From Maricaulis virginensis (GTDB lineage Bacteria > Pseudomonadota > Alphaproteobacteria > Caulobacterales > Maricaulaceae): DNA of 64,000 nucleotides. The DNA is taken from assembly GCF_027922185.1 (NCBI RefSeq), contig NZ_BSFE01000004.1, positions 124,001 to 188,000 of the forward strand. The letters are read 5' to 3'. The notes beneath the pieces were generated by a model. The model worked only from the letters and a program-made list of their open reading frames with translations, was not told the DNA's origin and did not search any database. Below are positions 15,691 to 24,916 of this stretch, one piece after another (position 1 is the stretch's first letter; every line of letters starts with the position of its first letter). The translations under genes and the position numbers were made by a program.

Positions 15691-17487
15691 ATGTTCCACT
15701 GGCCTGCCGCGATCTCCCGGCGTGTCTGGGAAGACAAGTATCGTCATGCCGATCCGGCCGAGACCTCACCGGACGATAGCTGGCGGCGTGTCGCAAACGC
15801 CCTCGCCGCGGCGGAAACGCAGGACAGTGCGGCATGGGCGGATCGCTTTTTCGGCGCGATGTCGGGTTTCCGCTTCCTGCCCGGCGGCCGCATACTGGCG
15901 GGCGCGGGAACCGGGCGCGACGTCACCCTGTTCAACTGTTTTGTCATGGGCACCCTGGAGGACACGGTCGCGGGCATATTTGGCGCCCTGGAGGAGAGCG
16001 CCCGCACCATGCAGCAGGGCGGCGGCATCGGGATCGACTTCTCTCCGCTGCGTCCCTGCAGCATGCCGGCGCGCCGGACCGGAAACATCGCAACCGGACC
16101 GGTTTCCTTCATGCGGATATGGGATGCCATGTGTGCCACAATCCTGTCCGCCGGCGCCCGCCGCGGCGCCATGATGGCAACCCTGCGCTGCGACCATCCC
16201 GACATCGAGACGTTCATCGATGCCAAGCGCGAGCCCGGGCAATTGCGTCATTTCAACCTGTCGGTCCTGGTATCCGATGCCTTCATGGAGGCCGTGCGCA
16301 CCGACGGCGACTGGCTGCTCGTCTTCCCCTCGACCGGCCAAAAGGCCAGAGGGGAGACGGTCGTGCGACCATGGTCCGGCGCGCCGGAGCCGGTGCCGTG
16401 CCGCATCCTGCGCCGGATCCGGGCCCGCGACCTCTGGGCAAGGATCACCGACACCGCATATGACACCGCCGAACCGGGCGTACTTTTTGTCGACCGGATC
16501 AACCGGCTCAACAATCTGGCCTATTGCGAATGCATCACGGCGACCAACCCGTGCGGTGAAATACCGCTGCCGCCCTATGGCGCCTGCGATCTCGGCTCCA
16601 TCAACCTGACCCGCTTCGTGCAACATCCTTTTACGCCCCGGGCCCGGCTCGACACCGGCGCTATCGAAGCGATCGTGCCGGTCGCGGTACGCCTGCTCGA
16701 CAATGTCATAGACATCTCCCGCTTCCCGCTGGACGCCCAGGCCGAAATGGCCCGACAGACCCGGCGCATCGGACTGGGAATGACCGGTCTGGCCGATACC
16801 TTTCTCATGCTGGGCCTGGATTATGGTGAAGACACCGCCAGGCAATTGGCTGCCGAAACCATGCGCCGCATCTGCCACGCCGCCTATCGCGCCTCCATCG
16901 CACTCGCCCGGGACAAGGGCCCCTTTCCCCGTTTCGAGCGCGACGCCTATCTGGCGGGCGGCTTCGTCTCGGCCCTGCCTGCCGATATCCGCGATGCCAT
17001 CGCCGCATACGGCATCCGCAACAGCCACCTCCTCGCCATCGCTCCGACGGGCAGTATCAGCCTCCTGGCCGGCAATGTCTCAAGCGGGCTGGAACCGATC
17101 TTCGCCGGGCGGTTCCGGCGACGTGTCATCGGTCCGGACGGCGAGCCGGTCTCGCTGGATCTGACCGATTACGCGCTGGCAGTGTGGCGCGGAATGGCGC
17201 GTCACGAAGACGGCGTGCCCCACGGTTTTGTGACCGCCACCGACCTGCCGGCTGAGGCCCATCTCGACATGCAGGCCGCGCTGCAGCCCCATGTCGACAA
17301 TGCCATCTCAAAAACCGTCAACGTTCCGGCCGACTGCACGCGCGAGGCCTTCGCGGGCCTCTACGAGCGCGCTTTCGCGCTGGGTCTCAAGGGATGCACC
17401 GTCTTCCGGCCCAATCCCGTGACCGGTGCGGTCCTGACCGGAGAAGATCGACCGGAGGACCGGCATTGCTGCCGGGTCGAGGCGTGA
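15691..17487 (+). CDS. nrdJ: Adenosylcobalamin-dependent (class II) ribonucleotide reductase, short form
   Basis: 598 residues. B12-dependent class II enzymes make dNTPs without O2. The first active-site Cys is in TLFNCFVMG, the radical-site block is TNPCGEIPLPPYG with the Cys and Glu, and IAPTGSISLLAGNVSSG is a strongly conserved substrate-loop region. The C-terminus ends in a Cys pair (EDRHCCRVEA) that could re-reduce the active site. There is no ATP-cone domain. It is followed 77 bp later by the P-type ATPase gene. An O2-independent RNR within a hypoxia locus is coherent; it implies access to cobalamin. Confidence 0.93.
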   Translation: MFHWPAAISRRVWEDKYRHADPAETSPDDSWRRVANALAAAETQDSAAWADRFFGAMSGFRFLPGGRILAGAGTGRDVTLFNCFVMGTLEDTVAGIFGALEESARTMQQGGGIGIDFSPLRPCSMPARRTGNIATGPVSFMRIWDAMCATILSAGARRGAMMATLRCDHPDIETFIDAKREPGQLRHFNLSVLVSDAFMEAVRTDGDWLLVFPSTGQKARGETVVRPWSGAPEPVPCRILRRIRARDLWARITDTAYDTAEPGVLFVDRINRLNNLAYCECITATNPCGEIPLPPYGACDLGSINLTRFVQHPFTPRARLDTGAIEAIVPVAVRLLDNVIDISRFPLDAQAEMARQTRRIGLGMTGLADTFLMLGLDYGEDTARQLAAETMRRICHAAYRASIALARDKGPFPRFERDAYLAGGFVSALPADIRDAIAAYGIRNSHLLAIAPTGSISLLAGNVSSGLEPIFAGRFRRRVIGPDGEPVSLDLTDYALAVWRGMARHEDGVPHGFVTATDLPAEAHLDMQAALQPHVDNAISKTVNVPADCTREAFAGLYERAFALGLKGCTVFRPNPVTGAVLTGEDRPEDRHCCRVEA

Positions 17488-17564
17488 CGAATTGGCCGCT
17501 GCGACCTGCCGTGTCCGGCGTATAGGATAACTGCAGCCGCCGGCCCAGGGGAGGACGACCGATC

Positions 17565-20303
17565 ATGCAGCTGCCCGTCGACGAAAGGCCTGGTGGAGAG
17601 ACAGCCCCGCCGGCGCCCAGCCCCGACTGGCATGCCCTGCCGGTCGAACAGGTGTTCGACCGGCTGACGACCGGTCCGCAGGGCCTTTCCGGTGATGCGG
17701 CCCGCGACCGGCTCGACCGCTACGGCACAAACCGCCTGGACGATCGCCGCCGGATCGGCTGGCCCCGCCTGATGGCGCGGCAGTTCCAGAACGTGCTGAT
17801 TCTTATCCTGGTGGTCGCGGTGGCGATCTCCCTGGCAATCGGCGAACGTGTCGATGCCGCGGCAATTGCTGCCATCATCCTGCTCAACGCCGCCCTCGGC
17901 TTCATCCAGGAATGGCGCGCGGAGCGGGCGCTCGACGCCCTGCGCCGGATGCTGGCGCCGACCTCCACCGTGATACGCGACGGTCGCCGCCAGGAGATCG
18001 ATCGCGGCGACCTCGTGCCCGGCGACATCGTCTGCCTGAAGCGCGGCGACCGGACCCCGGCGGATATCCGTCTCATCGAGACCGTCGATCTGCGCGCCGA
18101 CGAGGCCGCCCTGACCGGCGAAGCGGCACCGGTTAGCAAGCATCCCGCACCGACATCTCCGCAGGTCCACCTTGCCGCGCGCACGGGCATGAGCTGGATG
18201 GGCACGGATATCGTGGCGGGACAGGGCCAGGGCGTGGTCGTGGCGACCGGCATGGCGACCGAGTTCGGCCGCATCGCGGCCCTGGCACAAGCGGCCGGCG
18301 ACACCGGTACGCCACTGCAACGCAAGCTGGATCGTCTGGGACGCCGTCTGGCGCTGTTCGCTATCGCGGTGTCGGTCCTGGTCACTGCAGCCGGCTGGCT
18401 GGCGGGCCGTCCCCTCGACGAAATGGCCTTGACGGCCATTTCCCTGGCTGTCGCCGTTGTTCCGGAAGGCCTGCCGGCTGTGGTGACGATCGTACTGGCG
18501 CTCGGCGCCGCGGCCATGGTGCGCCACAATGCTCTTGTCCGGCGTCTTCAGGCGATCGAGGCGCTCGGCGCGGCGACTGTCGTGTGCACCGACAAGACCG
18601 GCACGCTGACCCGCGGCGAGATGACCGTGACCGATATCTGGTTGCCCGCCGGGTCCGTCTCGGTTGACGGTGCGGGCGACCGTCCGCACGGCCATTTCCA
18701 CGAGGACGGCCATGTGATCGCCGCTGACTCCCGGCCTGACCTGATGGCAGCGCTGGAGACCGGCAATGTGTGCAATCACGCCAGCCTGGCCCAAGAAGAC
18801 GGCCGGTGGCGGGTGACAGGCGAGCCGACGGAGGCTGCCCTCAAGGTGGCCGCTGCCAAGGCCGGATTTTCCGACGGCGCGCCGGTGCGGGTTTGCGAAT
18901 TTCCCTTTGACTCAGACCGCAAGCGCATGAGCGTGATCGTCGATCATGAAAGCGGGCAACGCCTCCACATGAAAGGGGCGCCCGAAGTCGTGCTGGCGTT
19001 TGCGACCCACATACTCGATGGCGCAACCGTTCGCCCGATTGTCGATGCCGATCGTCATGTCACCCTCGCCGCCTATCACAACATGGCCGCCCGTGGTCTG
19101 CGCACGCTGGCCGTTGCCCGCCGTGACCTGCCGGCAAATGCGGAGACCCCGGGCCCGCAGACGGCCGAGACGGGGCTGACATTGCTTGGTGTCTTCGGCA
19201 TTTCCGATCCACCGCGGGCCGAGGCCCGCCACGCCGTTGATACCGCCCGTTCCGCGGGAATAGGCGTGATCATGATTACCGGCGATGCGGCGCCCACCGC
19301 CGCGGCCATTGCCGGCCAGCTGGACCTGCCAACCAATCTGGTGCTGGCGCGCTCCGAATTTGCCGAGCTGGCCGATGCCGAGCTGGCAGAGAAGCTGAAA
19401 GCCGGGGCAGTGCTGGCGCGTGCGACGCCGGAAGACAAGATGCGTGTCGTCCGGTTGCTGCAGGCCCGGGGCGAGATCGTCGCGATGACCGGCGACGGCG
19501 TGAACGATGCACCCGCGCTCAAACAGGCCGATATCGGCGTCGCCATGGGCGTTCGCGGTACCGACGTCGCTAAGAATGTCGCGGACATCGTGTTGCTGGA
19601 CGACAATTTCGCTTCGATAATTGCCGCCATCCGCGAAGGGCGGCGCCAGTTCGCCAATATCCAGAAATTCGTCCGATACCTGCTGTCGTCCAATATCGGC
19701 GAAGTCCTGGCCGTGGCGGTCGCCCTCATCGCCGGGGGACCGATGATCCTGCTGCCGGTCCAGATCCTGTGGATGAACCTCGTCACCGACGGGCTTTCGG
19801 CTCTCGCCCTGGGTGTTGAAAAAGGCGAGCCTGATCTGATGGAACAGCCACCGCGACGACCGTCGGAAGGCGTGCTGGACCGGCCCGCCATGCTGTTGGT
19901 CTCAGCGCTGGGCGGCTATCTCGCACTGGGCGCGCTGGGCCTGTTCGCCGTTTATCTCGCCACGCCGGATCTCGCGGCGCGCGCCCAGACCATGGCCTTC
20001 ACGGCGATGATCGTGATGGAAAAGTTCAACGTGATGAATTTCCGCACCATGCACGAACCGGCAACCCGGATCGGCCTGTTCTCCAACCGCCTTCTGATCG
20101 GTGCCGTCGCCGCCACGCTGGGTCTGCAGGTTCTCGCCGTCCACGCGCCGATCCTGCAGCCCATCCTTCACACCGTGCCGCTGACCCTTGCGGACTGGGG
20201 CGTCATCCTGGCCGTATCCGCGCCGATCTTTCTGATACCGGAGAGCGTCAAGTGGCTGTTGTGGCATCGACGCCGGCGTCACCACATACAGGTGGTACAA
20301 TGA
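17565..20303 (+). CDS. P2-type cation-transporting ATPase, probably Ca2+
   Basis: 912 residues, inner-membrane P-type ATPase. In order: N-terminal cation ATPase domain; actuator with TGE at 184-186; M4 with PEGLP (300-304); phosphorylation Asp343 in CTDKTGTLT; nucleotide domain with KGAPE; hinge MTGDGVNDAPALKQADIG; M5-M6 with SSNIGEVLAV and WMNLVTDG; and a C-terminal four-helix domain. The Glu of PEGL, Asn and Glu of M5 and N-x-x-T-D of M6 correspond to Ca2+-site residues of SERCA-type pumps. Calcium (or manganese) export is therefore likelier than H+ or Na+. P2 ATPases recur in hypoxia loci, such as CtpF in the DosR regulon. The ribosome site GGGGAGG is 11 nt upstream. Confidence 0.9.
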   Translation: MQLPVDERPGGETAPPAPSPDWHALPVEQVFDRLTTGPQGLSGDAARDRLDRYGTNRLDDRRRIGWPRLMARQFQNVLILILVVAVAISLAIGERVDAAAIAAIILLNAALGFIQEWRAERALDALRRMLAPTSTVIRDGRRQEIDRGDLVPGDIVCLKRGDRTPADIRLIETVDLRADEAALTGEAAPVSKHPAPTSPQVHLAARTGMSWMGTDIVAGQGQGVVVATGMATEFGRIAALAQAAGDTGTPLQRKLDRLGRRLALFAIAVSVLVTAAGWLAGRPLDEMALTAISLAVAVVPEGLPAVVTIVLALGAAAMVRHNALVRRLQAIEALGAATVVCTDKTGTLTRGEMTVTDIWLPAGSVSVDGAGDRPHGHFHEDGHVIAADSRPDLMAALETGNVCNHASLAQEDGRWRVTGEPTEAALKVAAAKAGFSDGAPVRVCEFPFDSDRKRMSVIVDHESGQRLHMKGAPEVVLAFATHILDGATVRPIVDADRHVTLAAYHNMAARGLRTLAVARRDLPANAETPGPQTAETGLTLLGVFGISDPPRAEARHAVDTARSAGIGVIMITGDAAPTAAAIAGQLDLPTNLVLARSEFAELADAELAEKLKAGAVLARATPEDKMRVVRLLQARGEIVAMTGDGVNDAPALKQADIGVAMGVRGTDVAKNVADIVLLDDNFASIIAAIREGRRQFANIQKFVRYLLSSNIGEVLAVAVALIAGGPMILLPVQILWMNLVTDGLSALALGVEKGEPDLMEQPPRRPSEGVLDRPAMLLVSALGGYLALGALGLFAVYLATPDLAARAQTMAFTAMIVMEKFNVMNFRTMHEPATRIGLFSNRLLIGAVAATLGLQVLAVHAPILQPILHTVPLTLADWGVILAVSAPIFLIPESVKWLLWHRRRRHHIQVVQ

Positions 20304-20313
20304 CCCCGGTCAA
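20300..20313. promoter_or_regulatory. FNR/FixK-like box with one mismatch, overlapping the ATPase stop
   Basis: ATGAC-CCCG-GTCAA: one half-site at consensus, the other with A in place of the first T. The TGA of the box is the ATPase stop codon. It lies 70 bp before the synthetase start at 20383, the same spacing seen for the other boxes. Confidence 0.55.
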
Positions 20314-20382
20314 TGCGGACGTCCTGAAGACAGGTTCTATCGCCGGGTCTTCACCCGTCGCAGCACAAAGCGAGGTCCCCAG

Positions 20383-23076
20383 TTGAGCATCCGAAATCTC
20401 GACGCTCTCTTCCGGCCGCAGAGCGTGGCCCTGATCGGAGCCAGCAATCGCCCGGGTTCGGTCGGCGAGGTCACGGCCCGCAACCTGTTCCGGAGCGGGT
20501 TCCCGGGCCTCGTCATGCCGGTCAATCCGAAGTATCGCTCGATCGCCGGCGTTCTGGCCTATCCCGATATTGCATCCTTGCCGGAAACGCCCGACCTCGC
20601 CGTCATCTGCACCCCGCCTGACACCGTGCCGGACATCATCGCCGAACTGGGCGCGCGCGGCACGCGGGCGGCCGTCATCGTCACGGCCGGCTTCGGCGAA
20701 GGCGGACATGAGGCGGGCCTGGCCCGCCGCCAGGCCGTGCTCGACGCTGCCCGGCCGCACCTGATGCGCATCGTCGGTCCCAACTGCCTGGGCATCGTCG
20801 TGCCGCCGGCCGGGCTCAATGCCAGCTTCTCCCATCTGATGCCCGGCACAGGCGGGCTGGCCTTCGCCACCCAGTCCGGCGCCATCGTGACCTCGGTGGT
20901 CGACTGGGCGGCAGCCCGCGATATCGGCTTTTCCCACCTCGTATCGCTGGGCGACATGATCGACGTCGATTTCGGCGACATGCTGGACTATCTCGCCCGC
21001 GACCCGGGAACCAATGCGATCCTGCTCTATGTCGAGGCCATTACCTCTGCCCGCAAGTTCATGTCGGCCGCGCGGGCGGCGGCCCGCATGAAACCGGTGA
21101 TCGTGGTAAAGGCGGGACGGCACGCCGAAGGCGCCGCCGCCGCCGCTTCACACACCGGAGCCCTGGCGGGCGAGGATGCGGTCTATGATGCCGTCTTCCG
21201 CCGGGCCGGCCTGTTGCGGGTCTATTCCCTGGAAGACCTGTTCCACGCCGCCGGCATCCTTGCCACGCGGCAGCGCCCGGCCGGCGACCGGCTGGCGATC
21301 CTGTCCAATGGCGGCGGAATCGCCGTGCTGGCAACCGACGCGCTGATCGATGAGGGCGGCGCGCTGGCCCCTCTGGACACGGCCACCCGCCAGAGGCTCG
21401 ACGGCGTCCTGCCGCCAACCTGGCCGCACGGCAACCCGGTCGACATCATCGGTGATGCCGACGGTCCGCGTTATGCGGCAGCGCTCGAGGCATTGCTGGA
21501 GAGCGACAGCAATGACGCCGTCCTCGTGCTCAACTGTCCGACCGGCGTAACCTCCTCGCTGGAGGCCGCCGAAGCCGTGATCGACACGGTCACGCGCATG
21601 GCGCCGGACAAGCCGGTGCTGACCAGCTGGGTCGGCGAGCTGACCGCCCGCGCGGCCCGTACCCGCTTCGCCGCGTCCCGCATGGCCGATTTCGCCACGC
21701 CGGAAGAAGCGGTGAAGGCTTTCATGTACCTGGTCGAAGACCGGCGCGCCCGCGAGACCCTGATGGAGACGCCGCCCGCACAGCCTGGCGACATCCGGCC
21801 CGACCGGGACGGCGCTGCGACCATTCTCTCGGCCGCGATCCGCGAAGGCCGTGAGTGGCTCTCTGAACCGGAAGCGAAGTCCGTGATGGACGCCTATGGC
21901 ATCCCGGTCTCTCCAACGGCGGTCGCCCGCACGCCCGCCGACGCTGCAGCCCGCGCCGAGGAGTTCGCCGTCCCCGTCGCCCTGAAAATCCTGTCGCGGG
22001 ATATCACGCACAAGTCCGATGTCGGCGGCGTGGCCCTGAACCTGACCGGCGCTGATGCCGTCGCGGCGGCCGCGCAGGCCATGCTTGACCGTGTCGCCAG
22101 GCATCGCCCGGGAGCCCGTATCGACGGCTTCACCGTCCAACCCATGATCGAGCGGCCCGGCGCTCACGAGCTCATTCTCGGCCTCAAGGAAGACGCCCAG
22201 TTCGGCCCGGTCGTGCTGTTCGGACAGGGTGGCGTTTCCGTGGAAGTCGTGGCGGACCGCGCCATCGGCCTGCCGCCGCTGAACATGAAGCTGGCCCGAG
22301 AACTGATCGGCCGTACGCGGGTTGTGCACCTGCTGCGCGGCTATCGCGACCGGCCGGCGGCCGATCTCGACGGCATCGCGGTCAGCCTGATCCGCATCGC
22401 CCAGCTGGCTGCCGACCATCCGCAGATCGTCGAACTCGACATCAATCCGCTGCTGGCGGACGCCACCGGCGTGATCGCACTGGACGCCCGGATCCGCGTC
22501 GCGGACCGGGCCGGCAGCGGGCTGGACCGGCTGGCGATCCGGCCCTACCCGGCGGAACTGGAAACCCCCGTGGAACTGGCGGGCATCGGCCCCGCCATAC
22601 TGCGTCCCGTGCGGCCGGAGGACGAGCCGGCCTTCCACGGTGCCTTCGCCCGGCTGGCCGAGGAGGAAACCCAGCTGCGCCTGTTCGGTCCCGTGGCAAT
22701 ATCCGGTCATGCCGCTGCGGCGCGCTTCACACAAATCGACTATGACCGGGAGATGAGCCTGGTTCTTGCCGAGCCGGGGCCGGCCGGGAAAGCAACACTC
22801 TATGGCATTGTCCGCATGAGCGCGGATCCGGACGGCGAGCGCGCCGAATTCACGCTGATCGTTCAGCCCGACAAGGCCGGCGCCGGTGTCGGCACCTGCC
22901 TGATGACACATCTGATTGCCTGCGCCCGCAGCCGCGGAATCGGCGAACTGTTCGCACTGGTTCCCGCCGGCAATGCCGCCATGCTCGCTCTGGCGCACGA
23001 CCTCGGCTTCCACGCGGAACGCGTAGCCGATCGCGAGGGTTTGACGCGCGTCTTCCTGCATCTGACGCAGGCATGA
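20383..23076 (+). CDS. ADP-forming acyl-CoA synthetase fused to GNAT acetyltransferase
   Basis: 897 residues from a TTG start (GAGG 7 nt upstream; no closer ATG fits). Domains: CoA-binding Rossmann (1-130, with SVALIGASNRPGSVG), succinyl-CoA-ligase-like (150-450), ATP-grasp (about 490-700, with VALKILSRDITHKSDVGGV), and a C-terminal GNAT domain (about 725-895). His257 in ASHTGALAGEDA matches the phosphohistidine of ADP-forming synthetases, so the synthetase half may be active, unlike pure Pat-type lysine acetyltransferases. It could make ATP from acetyl-CoA during hypoxia, or acetylate proteins. The box at 20300-20313 suggests FixK control. It converges with the USP gene (7-bp gap). Confidence 0.88.
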   Translation: MSIRNLDALFRPQSVALIGASNRPGSVGEVTARNLFRSGFPGLVMPVNPKYRSIAGVLAYPDIASLPETPDLAVICTPPDTVPDIIAELGARGTRAAVIVTAGFGEGGHEAGLARRQAVLDAARPHLMRIVGPNCLGIVVPPAGLNASFSHLMPGTGGLAFATQSGAIVTSVVDWAAARDIGFSHLVSLGDMIDVDFGDMLDYLARDPGTNAILLYVEAITSARKFMSAARAAARMKPVIVVKAGRHAEGAAAAASHTGALAGEDAVYDAVFRRAGLLRVYSLEDLFHAAGILATRQRPAGDRLAILSNGGGIAVLATDALIDEGGALAPLDTATRQRLDGVLPPTWPHGNPVDIIGDADGPRYAAALEALLESDSNDAVLVLNCPTGVTSSLEAAEAVIDTVTRMAPDKPVLTSWVGELTARAARTRFAASRMADFATPEEAVKAFMYLVEDRRARETLMETPPAQPGDIRPDRDGAATILSAAIREGREWLSEPEAKSVMDAYGIPVSPTAVARTPADAAARAEEFAVPVALKILSRDITHKSDVGGVALNLTGADAVAAAAQAMLDRVARHRPGARIDGFTVQPMIERPGAHELILGLKEDAQFGPVVLFGQGGVSVEVVADRAIGLPPLNMKLARELIGRTRVVHLLRGYRDRPAADLDGIAVSLIRIAQLAADHPQIVELDINPLLADATGVIALDARIRVADRAGSGLDRLAIRPYPAELETPVELAGIGPAILRPVRPEDEPAFHGAFARLAEEETQLRLFGPVAISGHAAAARFTQIDYDREMSLVLAEPGPAGKATLYGIVRMSADPDGERAEFTLIVQPDKAGAGVGTCLMTHLIACARSRGIGELFALVPAGNAAMLALAHDLGFHAERVADREGLTRVFLHLTQA

Positions 23077-23082
23077 TCGCGC

Positions 23083-23958
23083 CTAGTGTGCCAGCAATAC
23101 CGGGCATTCGGCCTCGTGGAGAAGACGGCGCGTGAACCCGCCCAGCACGGTCTGCTGCAGCCGGCCGTGAGAATAGGCACCCATGACGACCAGTTCCGGT
23201 TCATCGGCATCGATCACTTTCATCATCACGTCTTCGGCCCGTTCAAACAGGCTCCGCTCAAGCTGCCGCGGTTCGGCGGCAATACCATGCAGACGCAGAT
23301 AGGCCGAGGCAGCCTCGGCCGAAAGCTGGTCCTTTTCCGTATCGCCGATAGACAGCAGGGAGACGGCGCGTGCGGCGGCCAGCAGCGGCCGCGCCGCCAG
23401 CAGGGCCCGCGCGGCCTCCAGCCCGCCATTCCAGGCGACAACAATGGTGGCGGGAACGTGTTTGATGCGCGTTTCACGGCCGAACACGAGAAGCGGCCGC
23501 GCCGATCCGAACAGCACAGATTCCATGAGGCCGTACTCGTCGCGCCGGTCGACCGCGTCGGGTCTCACCATGACCGAGAGATCGCAAAGGCGGGCCCGCT
23601 CACCGAGCCCGTAGACGCTGCCAGCCTCGAACTCGCTCCAGGACGCCGTCGGCGCCTGCTCCGGCCGGACTTCCCCCAGCTCGACCACATCCAGCTTGTG
23701 AGTCCTGCACAGACCTTCAAAGCGCGTCTTGAGTTCCCGCGCCGCCGATGCAATCGCTTCGGACAAGGCATCGTAATTGCTTTGCAGATAGGGAACGGCA
23801 ACCGGATTATACATCCCGCCGGGCAGCTCGACGCGGGGCCGGGCATGGACCACGTCGAGATGCGCCCCGAAATGCCGGGCCAGAACCAGGGCGTTCTTGA
23901 AGCCGGTCTCACAGGTCCCGGCGTCGACAAAGGGTATGGTGATCTTGCGGATGTCCAT
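23083..23958 (-). CDS. Tandem universal stress protein
   Basis: 291 residues containing two UspA domains (about 1-145 and 155-290). The second holds VVAWNGGLEA and the ATP-binding-type signature VVMGAYSHGRLQQTVLGG with the G-x-x-x-x-G region; the first is more divergent. AGGAG lies 7 nt before the ATG at 23958. USP pairs of this kind are hallmark members of Anr/FNR- and DosR-controlled low-oxygen regulons. The box at 24011-24024 lies 53 bp upstream. The ligand and exact role are unknown; survival without oxygen is the usual inference. Confidence 0.9.
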   Translation of the reverse strand: MDIRKITIPFVDAGTCETGFKNALVLARHFGAHLDVVHARPRVELPGGMYNPVAVPYLQSNYDALSEAIASAARELKTRFEGLCRTHKLDVVELGEVRPEQAPTASWSEFEAGSVYGLGERARLCDLSVMVRPDAVDRRDEYGLMESVLFGSARPLLVFGRETRIKHVPATIVVAWNGGLEAARALLAARPLLAAARAVSLLSIGDTEKDQLSAEAASAYLRLHGIAAEPRQLERSLFERAEDVMMKVIDADEPELVVMGAYSHGRLQQTVLGGFTRRLLHEAECPVLLAH

Positions 23959-24010
23959 CGTCCCACTCCTTGAAACGCGTGAAGAGTGGAACCGGCCGCG
24001 GGCCGTGGCA

Positions 24011-24024
24011 TTGACGCGGATCAA
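24011..24024. promoter_or_regulatory. FNR/FixK-type box upstream of the universal stress gene
   Basis: TTGAC-GCGG-ATCAA, both half-sites within consensus, 53 bp before the USP start. It is the last box of the series and marks the right end of the low-oxygen locus. Confidence 0.78.
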
Positions 24025-24168
24025 AACCGCCCCAAAGTCACGTCCTGCAGGACGAAGAACACGCCGACGGCAGTGTCTGCAGGAACAAGCGCGACACACG
24101 ACAATCAGTATCTTTCCATGCCAGCCTTGATGTATGAAATGCGCGGTGTGGATAACTGGGGCGGCCCG

Positions 24169-24545
24169 CTACTCGGCCTCAGCGGCCAGATACGAGTGTA
24201 GACGGCGGGCTTGAGGCAGTTGGCCGGTAGTCAATAGATCCAGCACAGAATACCCGTCGAAAGTGTCGTTCTTGCGTTTGATCCAAGCATATCCCCGCAC
24301 TGGGGGCCTTGTGGATGCCCAACAAGGGCGAGAACCGGCCCCCCCAAAGCCCGATCGAAGGTACAGCCACTATCATCTCGCCACTTGCCATACGTATCCA
24401 CGTTTACATCAAGGACAGCGGTGGCGTCCGTATCATCCAGCTGCCGGCTCACGAACAACCTGACCACAGCCCGGAACCCCTCCGCGATTTATTCTTCGGT
24501 TGGCGAGCGAAACTGCTCGAGAAACTCCGTCTCGGAATTTTGCAT
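24169..24545 (-). pseudogene. Broken MbcA/ParS/Xre-type antitoxin gene
   Basis: Read on the minus strand from the ATG at 24545 (GGGAGGG seven nt upstream), translation gives MQNSETEFLEQFRSPTEE, then an in-frame TAA (24489-24491). It continues in the same frame with AEGFRAVVRLFVSRQLDD and VLDVNVDTYGKWRDD, then needs a shift at a 7-base homopolymer (24339-24345) to read RFSPLLGIHKAP. A further shift gives YAWIKRKNDTFDGYSVLDLL and ends RRLHSYLAAEAE with TAG at 24169. The LLGI-K, AW-x-x-x-x-N and F-x-G-x-S-x-L-D-L-L blocks are those of the DUF2384 (MbcA/ParS/Xre) antitoxin C-terminus. One stop plus two frameshifts mark it as dead. No intact RES-type toxin partner is present; only 144 bp remain before the USP promoter. 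Confidence 0.7.
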
Positions 24546-24916
24546 CGTTCGCCCTCCCGCAGCCTAGTTGTTGACGTAGACAGCATAATGAATCGAACGC
24601 CGGCGCAGAGCCTGCCGGCATCCGAAGTCAGGCAAAACTCCGCCTGCAGCGGTCTGCGAAAGTTCCGCCTGTGCGCGAAATTGATGTCGCAATCCGGCGC
24701 TGTTACTCCGGCCCCTCGTCAAATCCAATCCAAAATTCTGAATTGATTTCAACACACAATGCCTGATTATCAAACCAGCACCTCATTCGGGTTTCTGGTT
24801 CGCGTGGTATGGCAGGTGCATTCTGCGTTGGTGCTTGAAGTATCCTGCATCGCGTCATGCGGCCGTTCCGGGCTAGCATGGCGCGCGAATCCCGCGACCG
24901 CCGCCACGGAGCCGAC
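24546..24916. other. Gene-poor junction, no feature recognised
   Basis: About 370 bp of lower GC than the flanks, between the antitoxin remnant and mazG. I see no conserved protein, tRNA or direct repeat here. It separates the low-oxygen locus from the core genes to the right and may be a scar of past gene loss. Confidence 0.4.

Noticed and set aside
15766..17028. Open minus-strand frame opposite nrdJ
   Set aside because: Complement of the ribonucleotide reductase gene with shadow-type composition.
21148..23061. Open minus-strand frame of 637 codons opposite the acyl-CoA synthetase
   Set aside because: Antisense shadow; the plus-strand protein is conserved over its full length.
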